Assembly: GCF_022811705.1 (NCBI RefSeq)
Contig: NZ_CP094528.1
Coordinates: 1,612,001 to 1,676,000, forward strand
Direction of reading: 5' to 3'
Length of the DNA stretch: 64,000 nt
Source: Agromyces larvae
GTDB lineage: Bacteria > Actinomycetota > Actinomycetes > Actinomycetales > Microbacteriaceae
Under the pieces are notes generated by a model, which worked only from the letters and a program-made list of their open reading frames with translations, was not told the origin of the DNA and did not search any database. Shown here piece by piece: positions 1-8,200 of the stretch (positions are counted from its first letter, which is position 1; every line of letters begins with the position of its first letter). Both the position numbers and the translations under genes were made by a program.

Positions 1-176
1 TTCAGCACCACCTCGGCTCCGTCGGCCAGACGCACGCGGTAGGCGACGTTGAACCAGCCGTGTCCGAGTTCGTCGGCGATGTCGTCGCCGACCGGCACCC
101 GGCCGGGGCCGTACGCCCGCTCGATCATCGACTTCAGCGCGTCCAGCGACTGGCGGTTCTTGGTGATGCTCTCCAA
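1..176 (-). CDS. Phosphotransferase (APH-like) family protein, N-terminal part
   Basis: Only the first 58 codons lie in the window; the gene runs off the left edge. It starts with TTG at 176, behind a GA-rich ribosome binding site (GAGGATGAGGA). The translated start reads LESITKNRQSLDALKSMIERAYG, followed by a GWFNVAYRVRLADGAEVVLK stretch. That pattern resembles the nucleotide-binding N-lobe of aminoglycoside/choline-kinase-type phosphotransferases, where a glycine-rich turn is followed by the ATP-binding lysine in a VVLK-like strand. The substrate cannot be told from this fragment. The family call is an inference from the N-lobe alone. Confidence 0.6.
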   Translation of the reverse strand, partial: MESITKNRQSLDALKSMIERAYGPGRVPVGDDIADELGHGWFNVAYRVRLADGAEVVL

Positions 177-297
177 CGCCGGTCCTCATCCTCGAGCGAC
201 GTGCACGCGCGGGCGCGCGGCGGCGTCGAGCAACGTATCACGAAAACCGGCAGGGGTGTCGGTATTCGGAACGCGATCGATGGACTCGGCCGCCGGC

Positions 298-1080
298 TCA
301 GGCGCGGTCGTCGGCAGGCGGTGCCGCCTCGGTCTGCTCGGACGAACCGGATGCATCCGATGCTTCTGACGACCCGGATGCCCCGTCCTCCGCACCGGGG
401 GCGTACTCGCCGTACTGCGGCCTCGCGGGGCGCGTCGCCGCGGCGTCGGCTTCGGCCCGGGCGCGCTTGGCGGCATCCGTGGCCTCACCGTACGTGCGGG
501 GCGCCGGCGAGGCATCCGATGCGCCCTGGCCCCCGACCGCCGAAGCCGACGGCGCGGGCGACGCCGGCGCAGCCGGAGCCGCCGCGACCGGCGCGCCGAC
601 CCCGAGCACGGTGCGCGCCCGCTCGACGTGCGCGGCACCCGCGATGATCGCGTACTTCGTCGCGATGACCTGCATGGTCGAGGTGAAGTCGCGGCGGCGG
701 CGGTTGATCGAGTACGAGACGAGCCCGAAGATCATGCCGAAGCCGGCGCCGATGAGGATGGCCGAGCCGAGCAGGCCCAGCCCGGCGCCCGTCGGCGAGA
801 AGATGAAGAACAGCAAGCCGAGGAACGTGCCGAACCACGCACCCGACAGGGCACCGCCCCCGGCGACCCGACCCCAGGTGAGCTTGCCGGTGATGCGCTC
901 GACGCTGGTCAGATCGGTGCCGACGATGGAGAGCTCGGCGACGGGGAACTCCGCCTTCGCGAGCCGGTCGACCGCCGCCTGCGCCTCGGGGTAGGTGTCG
1001 TAGCTCGCGACGGTCTCTCCCTTCGGCAGCGAAGGGAACTGCTGCGCCGCACGGGCGCGGAACGGCGACGGGCTGCTCAT
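298..1080 (-). CDS. General stress protein (YflT/17M-like domain) with two membrane segments
   Basis: 260 aa. Residues 20-65 (GETVASYDTYPEAQAAVDRLAKA...) match the general stress protein 17M-like fold (YflT family), a small alpha/beta domain often found in stress-induced proteins. Two hydrophobic segments follow at about residues 76-95 and 98-122, then an RRRR stop-transfer patch at 127-130. The C-terminal 100 residues are Ala/Pro/Ser/Glu-rich and look disordered. Its role is not established beyond the family name. It is divergent from the MgtE-N/CBS gene, and the two starts are only 40 bp apart. Confidence 0.8.
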   Translation of the reverse strand: MSSPSPFRARAAQQFPSLPKGETVASYDTYPEAQAAVDRLAKAEFPVAELSIVGTDLTSVERITGKLTWGRVAGGGALSGAWFGTFLGLLFFIFSPTGAGLGLLGSAILIGAGFGMIFGLVSYSINRRRRDFTSTMQVIATKYAIIAGAAHVERARTVLGVGAPVAAAPAAPASPAPSASAVGGQGASDASPAPRTYGEATDAAKRARAEADAAATRPARPQYGEYAPGAEDGASGSSEASDASGSSEQTEAAPPADDRA

Positions 1081-1108
1081 CGGCTCATTGTCGCACGCCC
1101 GCCCGCAC

Positions 1109-1114
1109 TAGAGT
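1109..1114 (+). promoter_or_regulatory. -10 box of a leaderless-type promoter
   Basis: TAGAGT lies six bases before the GTG at 1121, so the predicted transcript starts at or next to the start codon. No ribosome binding site is visible in front of this GTG. The same arrangement recurs at several other genes in the window. Confidence 0.55.
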
Positions 1115-1120
1115 CGGTAT

Positions 1121-2452
1121 GTGAGCGCCACGAGAGTCTTCGTCGCCCGACTCGCCGGATGCGCGGTCTTCGATCCCGCCGGCGATCGGGTCGGACGAGT
1201 GCGCGATGTGCTCGTCGTGTACCGCAAGAACCACCCGCCCCGGGTGGTCGGACTCATCGTCGAGATCCCGGGCAAACGCCGGGTGTTCCTCTCGATCGGG
1301 CGGGTCACCTCGATCGCGGGCGGTCAGATCATCACGACCGGTCTCATCAACCTGCGCCGGTTCGAGCAGCGCGGCGGCGAGGTGCGCGTCATCGCCGAGA
1401 TGCTCGGCCGCAAAGTCGTCTTCAACGACGGCTCGGGCGAGGCGACCATCGAGGACGTCGCGATCGGCGAGCAGGAGCAGGGCGAGTGGGAGGTCGAGCA
1501 GCTCTTCGTGCGCCGGCCCAAGGGGGCGTCGCCGTTCTCGAAGGGCCAGTCGGCGTACGTCACGTGGCGCGAGGTGCGCGAGCTCAACGCGCCCGGCGAG
1601 GCGCAGTCCGCCGAGCACCTCATCGCGACCTACTCCGAGCTGAAGCCGGCCGACCTCGCGAACACGCTCCTCGACCTGCCGCCGCAGCGCCGGCACGAGG
1701 TCGCCGAGGAGCTGCCCGACGACCGGCTCGCCGACGTGCTCGAAGAGATGCCCGAGTCCGACCAGGTCGACATCATCGCGCAGCTCGACGACGACCGCGT
1801 CGCCGACGTGCTCGACCAGATGCAGCCCGACGACGCGGCCGACCTCATCGCGCAGCTTCCCGACGACCGGCAGGAGCACCTGCTCGAGCTCATGGAGCCC
1901 GAAGAGGCCGAAGACGTCCGCATGCTGCTGAGCTACGCGCCCGAATCGGCCGGCGGGCTCATGACGACCGAGCCGATCATCCTCTCGGCCGACGCGACCG
2001 TGGCCGAGGGGCTCGCGATGATCCGCCGACATGACCTGGCGCCCGCGCTCGGCGCGGCGGTGTGCGTCACCCTGCCTCCGTACGAGCCGCCCACCGGGCG
2101 GTTCCTCGGCATGGTGCATTTCCAGCGGATGCTCCGCTACCCGCCGCACGAGCGGCTGGGCTCCCTCATCGACCAGGGGCTCGAACCCGTGCGCGCCGAC
2201 ACGTCGGCCGCCGAGGTGAGCCGCATCCTCGCCAGCTACGACCTGGTCTCGGTGCCGGTCGTCGACGAGAAGCATCGACTCGTCGGGGTGGTGACCATCG
2301 ACGACGTGCTCGACTACCTGTTGCCCGAAGACTGGCGAAGTCATCCCGACGACCAGGACGATCTGGCGCGCCGCGCGACCGCGCGGGCGCAGCTGACCAC
2401 GGGGAGCATCCCCATCCCAGGCGGAAGGAGGGCAGGAGATGGCACGCGCTGA
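1121..2452 (+). CDS. MgtE intracellular N-domain / CBS-domain protein without transporter domain
   Basis: 443 aa. Residues 3-60 look like a PRC-barrel. Residues about 166-280 are the acidic helical MgtE N-domain, with repeats such as LPDDRLADVLEEMPESDQ. Two CBS domains follow at about 282-400 (LMTTEPIILSADATVAEGL and SVPVVDEKHRLVGVVTIDD). MgtE Mg2+ channels continue with a five-helix membrane domain, which is absent here, so this is a soluble sensor-like protein rather than a channel. It overlaps the DUF1003 membrane gene by 14 bp. This pairing is common in actinobacteria and suggests the two proteins act together, but partner and ligand are inference. The GTG start at 1121 fits the -10 box at 1109. 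Confidence 0.85.
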   Translation: MSATRVFVARLAGCAVFDPAGDRVGRVRDVLVVYRKNHPPRVVGLIVEIPGKRRVFLSIGRVTSIAGGQIITTGLINLRRFEQRGGEVRVIAEMLGRKVVFNDGSGEATIEDVAIGEQEQGEWEVEQLFVRRPKGASPFSKGQSAYVTWREVRELNAPGEAQSAEHLIATYSELKPADLANTLLDLPPQRRHEVAEELPDDRLADVLEEMPESDQVDIIAQLDDDRVADVLDQMQPDDAADLIAQLPDDRQEHLLELMEPEEAEDVRMLLSYAPESAGGLMTTEPIILSADATVAEGLAMIRRHDLAPALGAAVCVTLPPYEPPTGRFLGMVHFQRMLRYPPHERLGSLIDQGLEPVRADTSAAEVSRILASYDLVSVPVVDEKHRLVGVVTIDDVLDYLLPEDWRSHPDDQDDLARRATARAQLTTGSIPIPGGRRAGDGTR

Positions 2453-2969
2453 CGTCGACGACCGCCGGTTCGAGACCCCGAAGGGCACGCGCCGATCCGT
2501 GCCCTTCCGCGGCAGCAGCGACAGCGACCGGTTCGGCCGGGCGACCGAGGTGATCGCCCGCGGCATGGGCACGCCGTGGTTCCTGCTCGGGCTCTCGCTG
2601 TTCGTCGCGCTGTGGATGCTGTGGAACACGCTCGCACCCGCCGAGTGGCAGTTCGACCGCGCCGACTACGGATTCATCGCCCTGACGCTGGTGCTCTCGC
2701 TCCAGGCGTCGTACGCGGCCCCGCTCATCCTGCTCGCGCAGAACCGGCAGGACGACCGCGACCGGGTGCAGATCGAACAGGACCGCCAGCGCGCCGAGCG
2801 CAACCTCGCCGACACCGAGTACCTCGCCCGCGAAGTGGTCGCGCTGCGACTCGCGGTGAAGGACCTCGCGTCGAAGGAGTTCATCCGGCAGGAGCTGCGG
2901 CAGGTGCTCGACGAGCTCGATCGGCGCGACGACGAGCAGCAGGAGGCCGCCGAGCATGCCCGATCCTGA
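2439..2969 (+). CDS. DUF1003 membrane protein
   Basis: 176 aa. Two membrane helices at about 46-64 (PWFLLGLSLFVALWMLWNT) and 76-100 match the DUF1003 core, followed by a charged, likely coiled-coil tail (QNRQDDRDRVQIEQDRQRAERNLADTEY). The start overlaps the end of the MgtE-N/CBS gene, behind an AGGCGGAAGGAGG-type ribosome binding site inside that gene. Its own 3' end overlaps mrp, so all three are translationally coupled. The biochemical function of DUF1003 is unknown. Confidence 0.88.
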   Translation: MARADVDDRRFETPKGTRRSVPFRGSSDSDRFGRATEVIARGMGTPWFLLGLSLFVALWMLWNTLAPAEWQFDRADYGFIALTLVLSLQASYAAPLILLAQNRQDDRDRVQIEQDRQRAERNLADTEYLAREVVALRLAVKDLASKEFIRQELRQVLDELDRRDDEQQEAAEHARS

Positions 2970-4161
2970 CCCGGCCGAGGACGCGACCGAGTCGGCTCGC
3001 GTCGGCGATCTGGAGCGCGGCGTCCTCGCCGCGCTCGGCTCGGTGATCGACCCCGAGATCCGCAAACCCATCACCGAACTCGACATGGTCGCGGGCGTTG
3101 CGGCGGGCGCGGACGGCCGGGTGCGCGTCGACGTGCGGTTGACGATCGTCGGATGCCCCGCCAGCGACCGCATCGAACGCGACGTGCGGGCGGCCGCCGA
3201 ACAAGTAGTCGGCGCGGGCAACGCCGACGTCGAGCTGTCGGTGATGACACCCGCGCAGCGACAGGCGCTGACCGAGAAGTTGCGCGGCGGACGGGCGGCG
3301 CGCACGAACCCGTTCGGGCCGGGCACGCTCACCCGGGTGATCGCGGTCACGAGCGGCAAGGGCGGGGTCGGCAAGTCGACGCTCACGGCGAACCTCGCGG
3401 TCGCGCTCGCCGCGCGCGGGCTCGCCGTGGGGGTCATCGACGCCGACGTACACGGGTACTCGATCCCGGGCCTGCTCGGCCTGGTCGACGACCGCGGCGA
3501 CGCGGTGAAGCCGACTCAGGTCGACGACATGATCCTGCCGCCCGTCGCGCACGGGGTGAAGGTCATCTCGATCGGCATGTTCGTCGAGGCGCCCGAGGGC
3601 GGCCGCGCGTCGTCCGTCGCGGTCGCCTGGCGCGGGCCGATGCTGCACCGCACGCTGTCGCAGTTCCTCACCGACGTGTACTTCGGCGACCTGGACGTGC
3701 TGCTCGTCGACCTGCCGCCCGGCACCGGCGACATCGCGATCTCGCTCGGACAGCTGCTGCCCAACGCCGAAGTGGTGGTCGTGACGACCCCGCAGCCCGC
3801 GGCCGCCGACGTGGCGGAGCGGTCGGGCGTCGTCGCCCGCCAGACCGGCCAGCAGGTCGTCGGCGTGGTGGAGAACATGGCCGGCCTGCCCGGGCCCGAC
3901 GGCACCGTGCTCGACCTGTTCGGCGCGGGTGGCGGGGCCGAAGTCGCCCGTCGGTTGTCCGAGGGGCAGCCGGGGCCGGTGCCGCTGCTGGCGAGCGTGC
4001 CGCTCAGCATCGCGTTGCGTCGCGGCGGCGACGAGGGCGTGCCGGTGGTCGTGGCCGAGCCCGACGACCCCGCGGCGCGCGCGATCGAACGGGTCGCCGC
4101 GGCGTTGGCCGCACGGCCCCGGTCGCTGCAGGGTCGTCGGCTCGACGTGTCGGTTCGGTGA
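2956..4161 (+). CDS. mrp: Mrp/NBP35-type P-loop ATPase, Fe-S cluster carrier family
   Basis: 401 aa. An N-terminal MIP18/DUF59 domain (about 19-95, with VIDPEIRKPITELDMV) precedes a deviant Walker A, VTSGKGGVGKST, at about 131-142. A Walker B-like LLVDLPPGTGD lies near 249-259. Members bind and transfer Fe-S clusters in the cytosol as dimers. The classical CxxC cluster-binding motif after the ENM sequence is replaced by LPGPDG here, so the usual ligands are missing. Loss of CxxC is seen in other actinobacterial homologues, as far as I recall. It is the third gene of a coupled operon, followed four bases later by a lipoprotein gene. Confidence 0.9.
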   Translation: MPDPDPAEDATESARVGDLERGVLAALGSVIDPEIRKPITELDMVAGVAAGADGRVRVDVRLTIVGCPASDRIERDVRAAAEQVVGAGNADVELSVMTPAQRQALTEKLRGGRAARTNPFGPGTLTRVIAVTSGKGGVGKSTLTANLAVALAARGLAVGVIDADVHGYSIPGLLGLVDDRGDAVKPTQVDDMILPPVAHGVKVISIGMFVEAPEGGRASSVAVAWRGPMLHRTLSQFLTDVYFGDLDVLLVDLPPGTGDIAISLGQLLPNAEVVVVTTPQPAAADVAERSGVVARQTGQQVVGVVENMAGLPGPDGTVLDLFGAGGGAEVARRLSEGQPGPVPLLASVPLSIALRRGGDEGVPVVVAEPDDPAARAIERVAAALAARPRSLQGRRLDVSVR

Positions 4162-4165
4162 GCGG

Positions 4166-5125
4166 ATGCGCCGGCTACCTGCCCTGCGCATCCGCGCGGC
4201 GCGGGTCGCGCTTGCGGGCGCGCTGATCATGTCCCTGGCCGGATGCGCCGAGTCTGGCGGCGAGCGGATCGACCCCGCCGGACTCGACGGCCTCTCGGCG
4301 TCGGTCGGGCAGGGCCGCGTGGATGTCTCGGGCGGTCGCGTGTTCGTCCTCGTCTCGAACGGCCGCGACGACGACGTGACGGTCGAGTCGGTCGAGGTGC
4401 GCTCGCCCGGTTTCGCGCCGGGTATGGCGAAACGGGATGCCACGGAGTTCGCGGCCGGCCAGGCGATCGCGATCCGGCTCATGCCGACCGAGGCGGTGTG
4501 CACCGAGGCGGTCGCACCCGTCTCCGTCGTGCTCGACATCGTCACGTCCGACGGGGCAGCGCATGGCGTGCTGCCCGCCGACGACGCCTACGGCGCGCTG
4601 CAGCGCGTGCACGACCAGGCCTGTCTCGGCGAGGCGGTCGCGGCGATCGCGGCGATCGAACTGCCCGAGCACCTGCGCACCACCGGGTCGGGCGCAGATG
4701 CACGGGCGGTGATCGACGTGGCGGTGACGCCGATCGGCGGCGACGGCTCGCTGCGTCTCACCGGCGTGAGCGGCACGACGCTGCTGAATGCCGAGGACGC
4801 ACCCGACTGGACGCTCGACGTCACGATCGCCGGCACCGACCAGCCCTCGACGATCGAGTTGCCGGTGAAGCCGAACCGCTGCGACGCCCATGCCGTCGCG
4901 GAGGACAAGCTCGGCACCATTCTGCCGTTCGAGATCGCGGTCTTGGACGGACCCGCCGGGCAACTCGGCCTGAAGTCGGGCGATTCCCTGCGCGCCGACC
5001 TCTACGCCTACTACGCCGAACGCTGCGGCCTCCCGAGCGGCTCATCCGTCCCGCGGTTCCCCGCACATCGCGCATTCCAGGCACCGTGTTCAGACCGAGC
5101 CACGACTCGCGATGCCTCGGACTGA
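4166..5125 (+). CDS. Lipoprotein of unknown function
   Basis: 319 aa from the ATG at 4166, four bases after the mrp stop. The N-terminus is basic (MRRLPALRIRAAR), followed by a hydrophobic stretch and a lipobox LAGC with the modified cysteine at residue 27. This predicts a type II signal peptide and anchoring to the outer face of the cytoplasmic membrane. The body is a mixed beta-rich sequence with several cysteines (EAVCTEAVAPV, KPNRCDAHAV, YAERCGLP). I recognise no named domain. The stop codon falls inside the hairpin at 5083-5132. Confidence 0.8.
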   Translation: MRRLPALRIRAARVALAGALIMSLAGCAESGGERIDPAGLDGLSASVGQGRVDVSGGRVFVLVSNGRDDDVTVESVEVRSPGFAPGMAKRDATEFAAGQAIAIRLMPTEAVCTEAVAPVSVVLDIVTSDGAAHGVLPADDAYGALQRVHDQACLGEAVAAIAAIELPEHLRTTGSGADARAVIDVAVTPIGGDGSLRLTGVSGTTLLNAEDAPDWTLDVTIAGTDQPSTIELPVKPNRCDAHAVAEDKLGTILPFEIAVLDGPAGQLGLKSGDSLRADLYAYYAERCGLPSGSSVPRFPAHRAFQAPCSDRATTRDASD

Positions 5126-5132
5126 ACACGGT
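5083..5132. terminator. Inverted repeat at the convergent end of the lipoprotein and decarboxylase genes
   Basis: Arms at 5083-5099 and 5116-5132 (ACCGTGTTCAGACCGAG against CTCGGACTGAACACGGT) pair over 17 bases with one mismatch and a 16-base loop. It overlaps the last codons and stop of the lipoprotein gene. It lacks a T-run, so the terminator role is inferred from its position between converging genes. Confidence 0.5.
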
Positions 5133-5133
5133 A

Positions 5134-5196
5134 CCTGCGGCGCGTGCGGGTCAGCCTGCGGCGCGTGCGGGTCAGCCTGCGGCGCGTGCGGGTCAG
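5134..5196. repeat. Three tandem 21-bp direct repeats
   Basis: Three exact copies of a 21-bp unit (CCTGCGGCGCGTGCGGGTCA plus G) at 5134-5154, 5155-5175 and 5176-5196, followed by a partial copy. The stop codon (TGA) of the minus-strand decarboxylase lies in the third copy. Because 21 is a multiple of three, an extra copy would not shift a frame. The block abuts the hairpin at 5083-5132. Confidence 0.9.
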
Positions 5197-6692
5197 CCTG
5201 CGGCCGGCTCCACCACCCGCGCCAGCAACTCGATCAGCAAGCGCTCGGTGAGTGGCGCCGGCAACGCCTCGACGAGCGCCAGCACCGGCGCCATCCGCTC
5301 GGGCAGCGCTCCCCCGCCGCCGAGCAACCCGAACGAGCCGAGCAGTGCGGCAGCCCCATCGGCGTCGAGCCCGCTCTCCAGCAGCCCCGAGAGGTCGAGC
5401 CCGCCGAGCCCGGCAAGCACGTCCCGCCCGTCGACGGGCGCGACCCCGCGCACCGCGTCCGCCGCGCCGATGAGCGCCTGCACGAGCTCGCCGAGCACCC
5501 CCTCGGTCACCGGCGTCACGGTGAGGTGCGTGGTGCGCGGCAGCACGGTGCCGTCGGCCTGCACGAGCGCGGGCTGCAACTGCAGGTGCCAGCCCGCCGC
5601 GCGCGCCGCGTCGGCCCAGTGGTGCGGGTCGACTCGGCGGTCGGCGCGCACCGAGGCATCCGTTCGCACCGCGATGAGCGGACCGACCGGGTCGCCGACG
5701 ACCTGCAATCCCTCGATGCTGTCGACCGCGGCCCGCAGCGCGGCCGTCGCGCGCAGCGCCCGCGCGGTGAGCGACGCGAACCCCTCGCGGCCGAGCGCCT
5801 CGATGATCGCCCACGCTGCCGCGAGCGGCCCGGCGGGCTTCGAGCCGGTGAGCGTCGGGTTCACGACCGGATACCCCGGCCACTCGGTCGTCGCGAAGTA
5901 CTGGAACCGTTGCCGGTCGCGCCCGCGCGTGAGCAGCACCGACACGCCCTTGGGCGCGTAGCCGTACTTGTGCAGGTCGGCCGACAGGCTGGTCACGCCC
6001 GGCACGGCGAAGTCCCACGCGGGCAGGTCGCCGCCGGGCATCGAGGCGTCGGCGAATCCGAGCGCGAAGCCCCCGATGCACGCATCCACGTGCACGGGCA
6101 CCCCTCGCGCGGCAGCGAGCGCGGCGACCTCGGCGATCGGGTCGAGCGTGGCGAACGGGTACGACGGCGCGCTCACCACGACGAGCGCGACGTCGGGCGC
6201 GAGCCGGTCGGCGATCGCCTCGGGCGCGGGTCGCCCGGTCGCCGGGTCGACGGGCACGGTGTCGTACGCGACATCCAGCAGGTGGCACGCCTTGCGGAAC
6301 GCGGCGTGGGCGGTGACCGGCGCGACGAGGCGCGCGCGGCCCTGCCCGCCGGCCGCGCGCCACGCGTCGCGCGCGGTCTTCACCGCGAGGATGCAGCTCT
6401 CGGTGCCGCCCGAGGTCACCGACCCGACCACCTCGTCGCCGCCGTGGAACACCTCGCGCGCGAACCCGACGACCCCGCGCTCCATCGCGGCGACCGACGT
6501 GAACGTGGTCGGGTCGAGCCCGTTGACCGGCTGCACGTGCCTCGCCGCGGCCGCCGCGAGCTCGTCGAGTTCGGCGAGCCCCGAGTCGTACACGTACGAG
6601 AGCACGCGCCCACCGTGGGTGGGCGCGTCCCGCCCGCGCAGCGCCTCGAGCTCGGCCAGGATCTCGGATGCCTCGCGGCGGAACCCGCTCAT
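5193..6692 (-). CDS. PLP-dependent decarboxylase/lyase (fold type I)
   Basis: 499 aa from the ATG at 6692. The pyridoxal phosphate lysine is K242 in SADLHKYGYAPKG. A phosphate-binding SVTSGGTES stretch and an active-site VHVDACIGGF segment fit the group II amino acid decarboxylase / sphingosine-phosphate-lyase-like family. The substrate (glutamate, an aromatic amino acid, or a phosphorylated amino alcohol) cannot be decided from sequence alone. The SADLHKYGY signature leans toward the sphingosine-1-phosphate lyase-like branch. It overlaps the transporter gene by four bases (ATGA), so substrate import and decarboxylation are probably coupled. Confidence 0.85.
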   Translation of the reverse strand: MSGFRREASEILAELEALRGRDAPTHGGRVLSYVYDSGLAELDELAAAAARHVQPVNGLDPTTFTSVAAMERGVVGFAREVFHGGDEVVGSVTSGGTESCILAVKTARDAWRAAGGQGRARLVAPVTAHAAFRKACHLLDVAYDTVPVDPATGRPAPEAIADRLAPDVALVVVSAPSYPFATLDPIAEVAALAAARGVPVHVDACIGGFALGFADASMPGGDLPAWDFAVPGVTSLSADLHKYGYAPKGVSVLLTRGRDRQRFQYFATTEWPGYPVVNPTLTGSKPAGPLAAAWAIIEALGREGFASLTARALRATAALRAAVDSIEGLQVVGDPVGPLIAVRTDASVRADRRVDPHHWADAARAAGWHLQLQPALVQADGTVLPRTTHLTVTPVTEGVLGELVQALIGAADAVRGVAPVDGRDVLAGLGGLDLSGLLESGLDADGAAALLGSFGLLGGGGALPERMAPVLALVEALPAPLTERLLIELLARVVEPAAG

Positions 6693-8128
6693 CGCACTGC
6701 TCCTTCGACCGCGGTCGCGGGTTCGATGTCGGCCCGGCCCAGCGGATACCGGCGGATGCCGACGAGGCTCGACGCGACGAGCGTCGCCGGGATGACGCTG
6801 AACGCGAGCACGATGCCGAGCACGGCGGCCGGGCCCTGGTCGACCGCCTGACCGGCGACCGATTCGACGTACCCGGTGAGCGCCAGCACGATCGACAGCA
6901 CCGTCGCGCCGAGCGCCATCCCGGCGGTCTCGCCCGCCGTCCACACCCCGCTGAAGCTGCCGGCGCGCTCGTCACCGTGCATGCGCGCGTCGTGCGAAAT
7001 CACATCGGGCAGCATCGCCATCGGCAGCGACTGCATGCCCGCGTAGGCGGCCCCGGCGAGCGCGACGGGCGCGTACACCCACGGCCCCGGCGCGAACGCG
7101 AGCCCCACGAGGGCGAGCGCCGCGACCGCGAAGATCGCGCTCGCCCACCCGAATCCGCGCTCCTTGCCGATGCGGCGCGCGATGACGCCCCAGACCGGCG
7201 CGCACAGCACCGCCGGCGCGATGAGCGCGACGAACAGCAACGTCACCGCGCTCTCGTCGTGCAGCACCCAGGTCGCGACGAACTGGGCTCCGGCGAGCAT
7301 GAGCCCCGTCGCGAGGCCCTGCAGCACGAACACGCTCAGCAGCACCCGGAACGCGCGGCTGCGACGGAGCACGGCGATGCCGTCGCGGTACGCGCCGCGG
7401 ATGCCGCCGCCCGGGCCGGCCGCGATCTCGGGTGTCGGCGTCGCCGGCGAGGCATCCGGCGCTCTCGATGCATCCGAGACATCCGCCCCGCTCGCCCCGC
7501 CCGCCCGACGCGGCGCGACCGTCGCGGCCACCAGCATGCCCAGCCCGATCGCGACGCCCGCGACGATCGCCATGACCAGATACCCGACGTGCTCGTCGTC
7601 GAACGCGGCGCGCACCTCTGGGCCTCCCGCGCCGAACAGCAGGATCGCGATGGTGAGCACCACGACCCGCCAGGTGAGCAGCCGGGTGCGCGCGTCGTAG
7701 CCGGGCGTGAGCTCGGCGGGCAGGGCGATGTACGGCACCTGGAACAGGCTGAACGAGGTCGCGGTCGCGAGGAAGGCGACCGCGACCCAGACCCCGGATG
7801 CCACGGGCCCGATGCCCGGCGGCACCGCGAACGTGAGCGCGAAGAAGACGGGCAGGGTGACCGCGCCCACGATCATGCGCGTGCGTCGCGTGCCGTGCCG
7901 GGCGAGTGCGCGGTCGCTGCGGTCGCCGATCCAGGGATCGATCACGACGTCCCACACCTTCGCCGCGGTGACGACGGCGCCGGCCGCGAGCGCGGCCACG
8001 CCGAGCGTGTCGGTGAGGTAGTACACGAGGACGAGTCCGGGCAGCGTCGCGAACCCGCCGGTGCCGATCGAACCGATCGCGTAGCGGGCGACGACGCCGC
8101 GCGGCAGGGGGCGCTGCGCTGCGGTCAT
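6689..8128 (-). CDS. MFS/GPH-type cation symporter
   Basis: 479 aa, about 12 predicted membrane helices. The start MTAAQRPLPRGVVARYAIGSIGTGGF, the KVWDVVIDPWIGDRSDR loop and the central cytoplasmic loop resemble the glycoside-pentoside-hexuronide:cation symporter (MFS_2) group. An Ala/Asp/Ser-rich insert (about residues 210-235) sits in the central loop. It is the first gene of a two-gene minus-strand operon and overlaps the decarboxylase by four bases. The transported compound is unknown; the partner enzyme suggests an amino compound, whereas the family usually carries sugars. Confidence 0.82.
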   Translation of the reverse strand: MTAAQRPLPRGVVARYAIGSIGTGGFATLPGLVLVYYLTDTLGVAALAAGAVVTAAKVWDVVIDPWIGDRSDRALARHGTRRTRMIVGAVTLPVFFALTFAVPPGIGPVASGVWVAVAFLATATSFSLFQVPYIALPAELTPGYDARTRLLTWRVVVLTIAILLFGAGGPEVRAAFDDEHVGYLVMAIVAGVAIGLGMLVAATVAPRRAGGASGADVSDASRAPDASPATPTPEIAAGPGGGIRGAYRDGIAVLRRSRAFRVLLSVFVLQGLATGLMLAGAQFVATWVLHDESAVTLLFVALIAPAVLCAPVWGVIARRIGKERGFGWASAIFAVAALALVGLAFAPGPWVYAPVALAGAAYAGMQSLPMAMLPDVISHDARMHGDERAGSFSGVWTAGETAGMALGATVLSIVLALTGYVESVAGQAVDQGPAAVLGIVLAFSVIPATLVASSLVGIRRYPLGRADIEPATAVEGAVR

Positions 8129-8187
8129 GGGCGGCAAGTGTAGCCGCCTGTCGGCCGACCCCGGGCGAAGAAGTGGGACACCTGACC

Positions 8188-8193
8188 TAGACT
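8188..8193 (+). promoter_or_regulatory. -10 box of a leaderless-type promoter for the aldehyde dehydrogenase
   Basis: TAGACT followed by seven bases and the ATG at 8201. The 72-bp gap to the divergent transporter start must also hold that operon's promoter. Confidence 0.55.
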
Positions 8194-8200
8194 GTGCGAC

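Noticed and set aside
1085..2629. Long minus-strand open frame (514 codons) across the MgtE-N/CBS gene
   Set aside because: It is antisense to a clear gene, its translation is low-complexity Arg/Asp/Leu-rich, and such shadow frames are common in GC-rich DNA. The same applies to the plus-strand frame 6668-8143 across the transporter and the minus-strand frame at 40463-42967.
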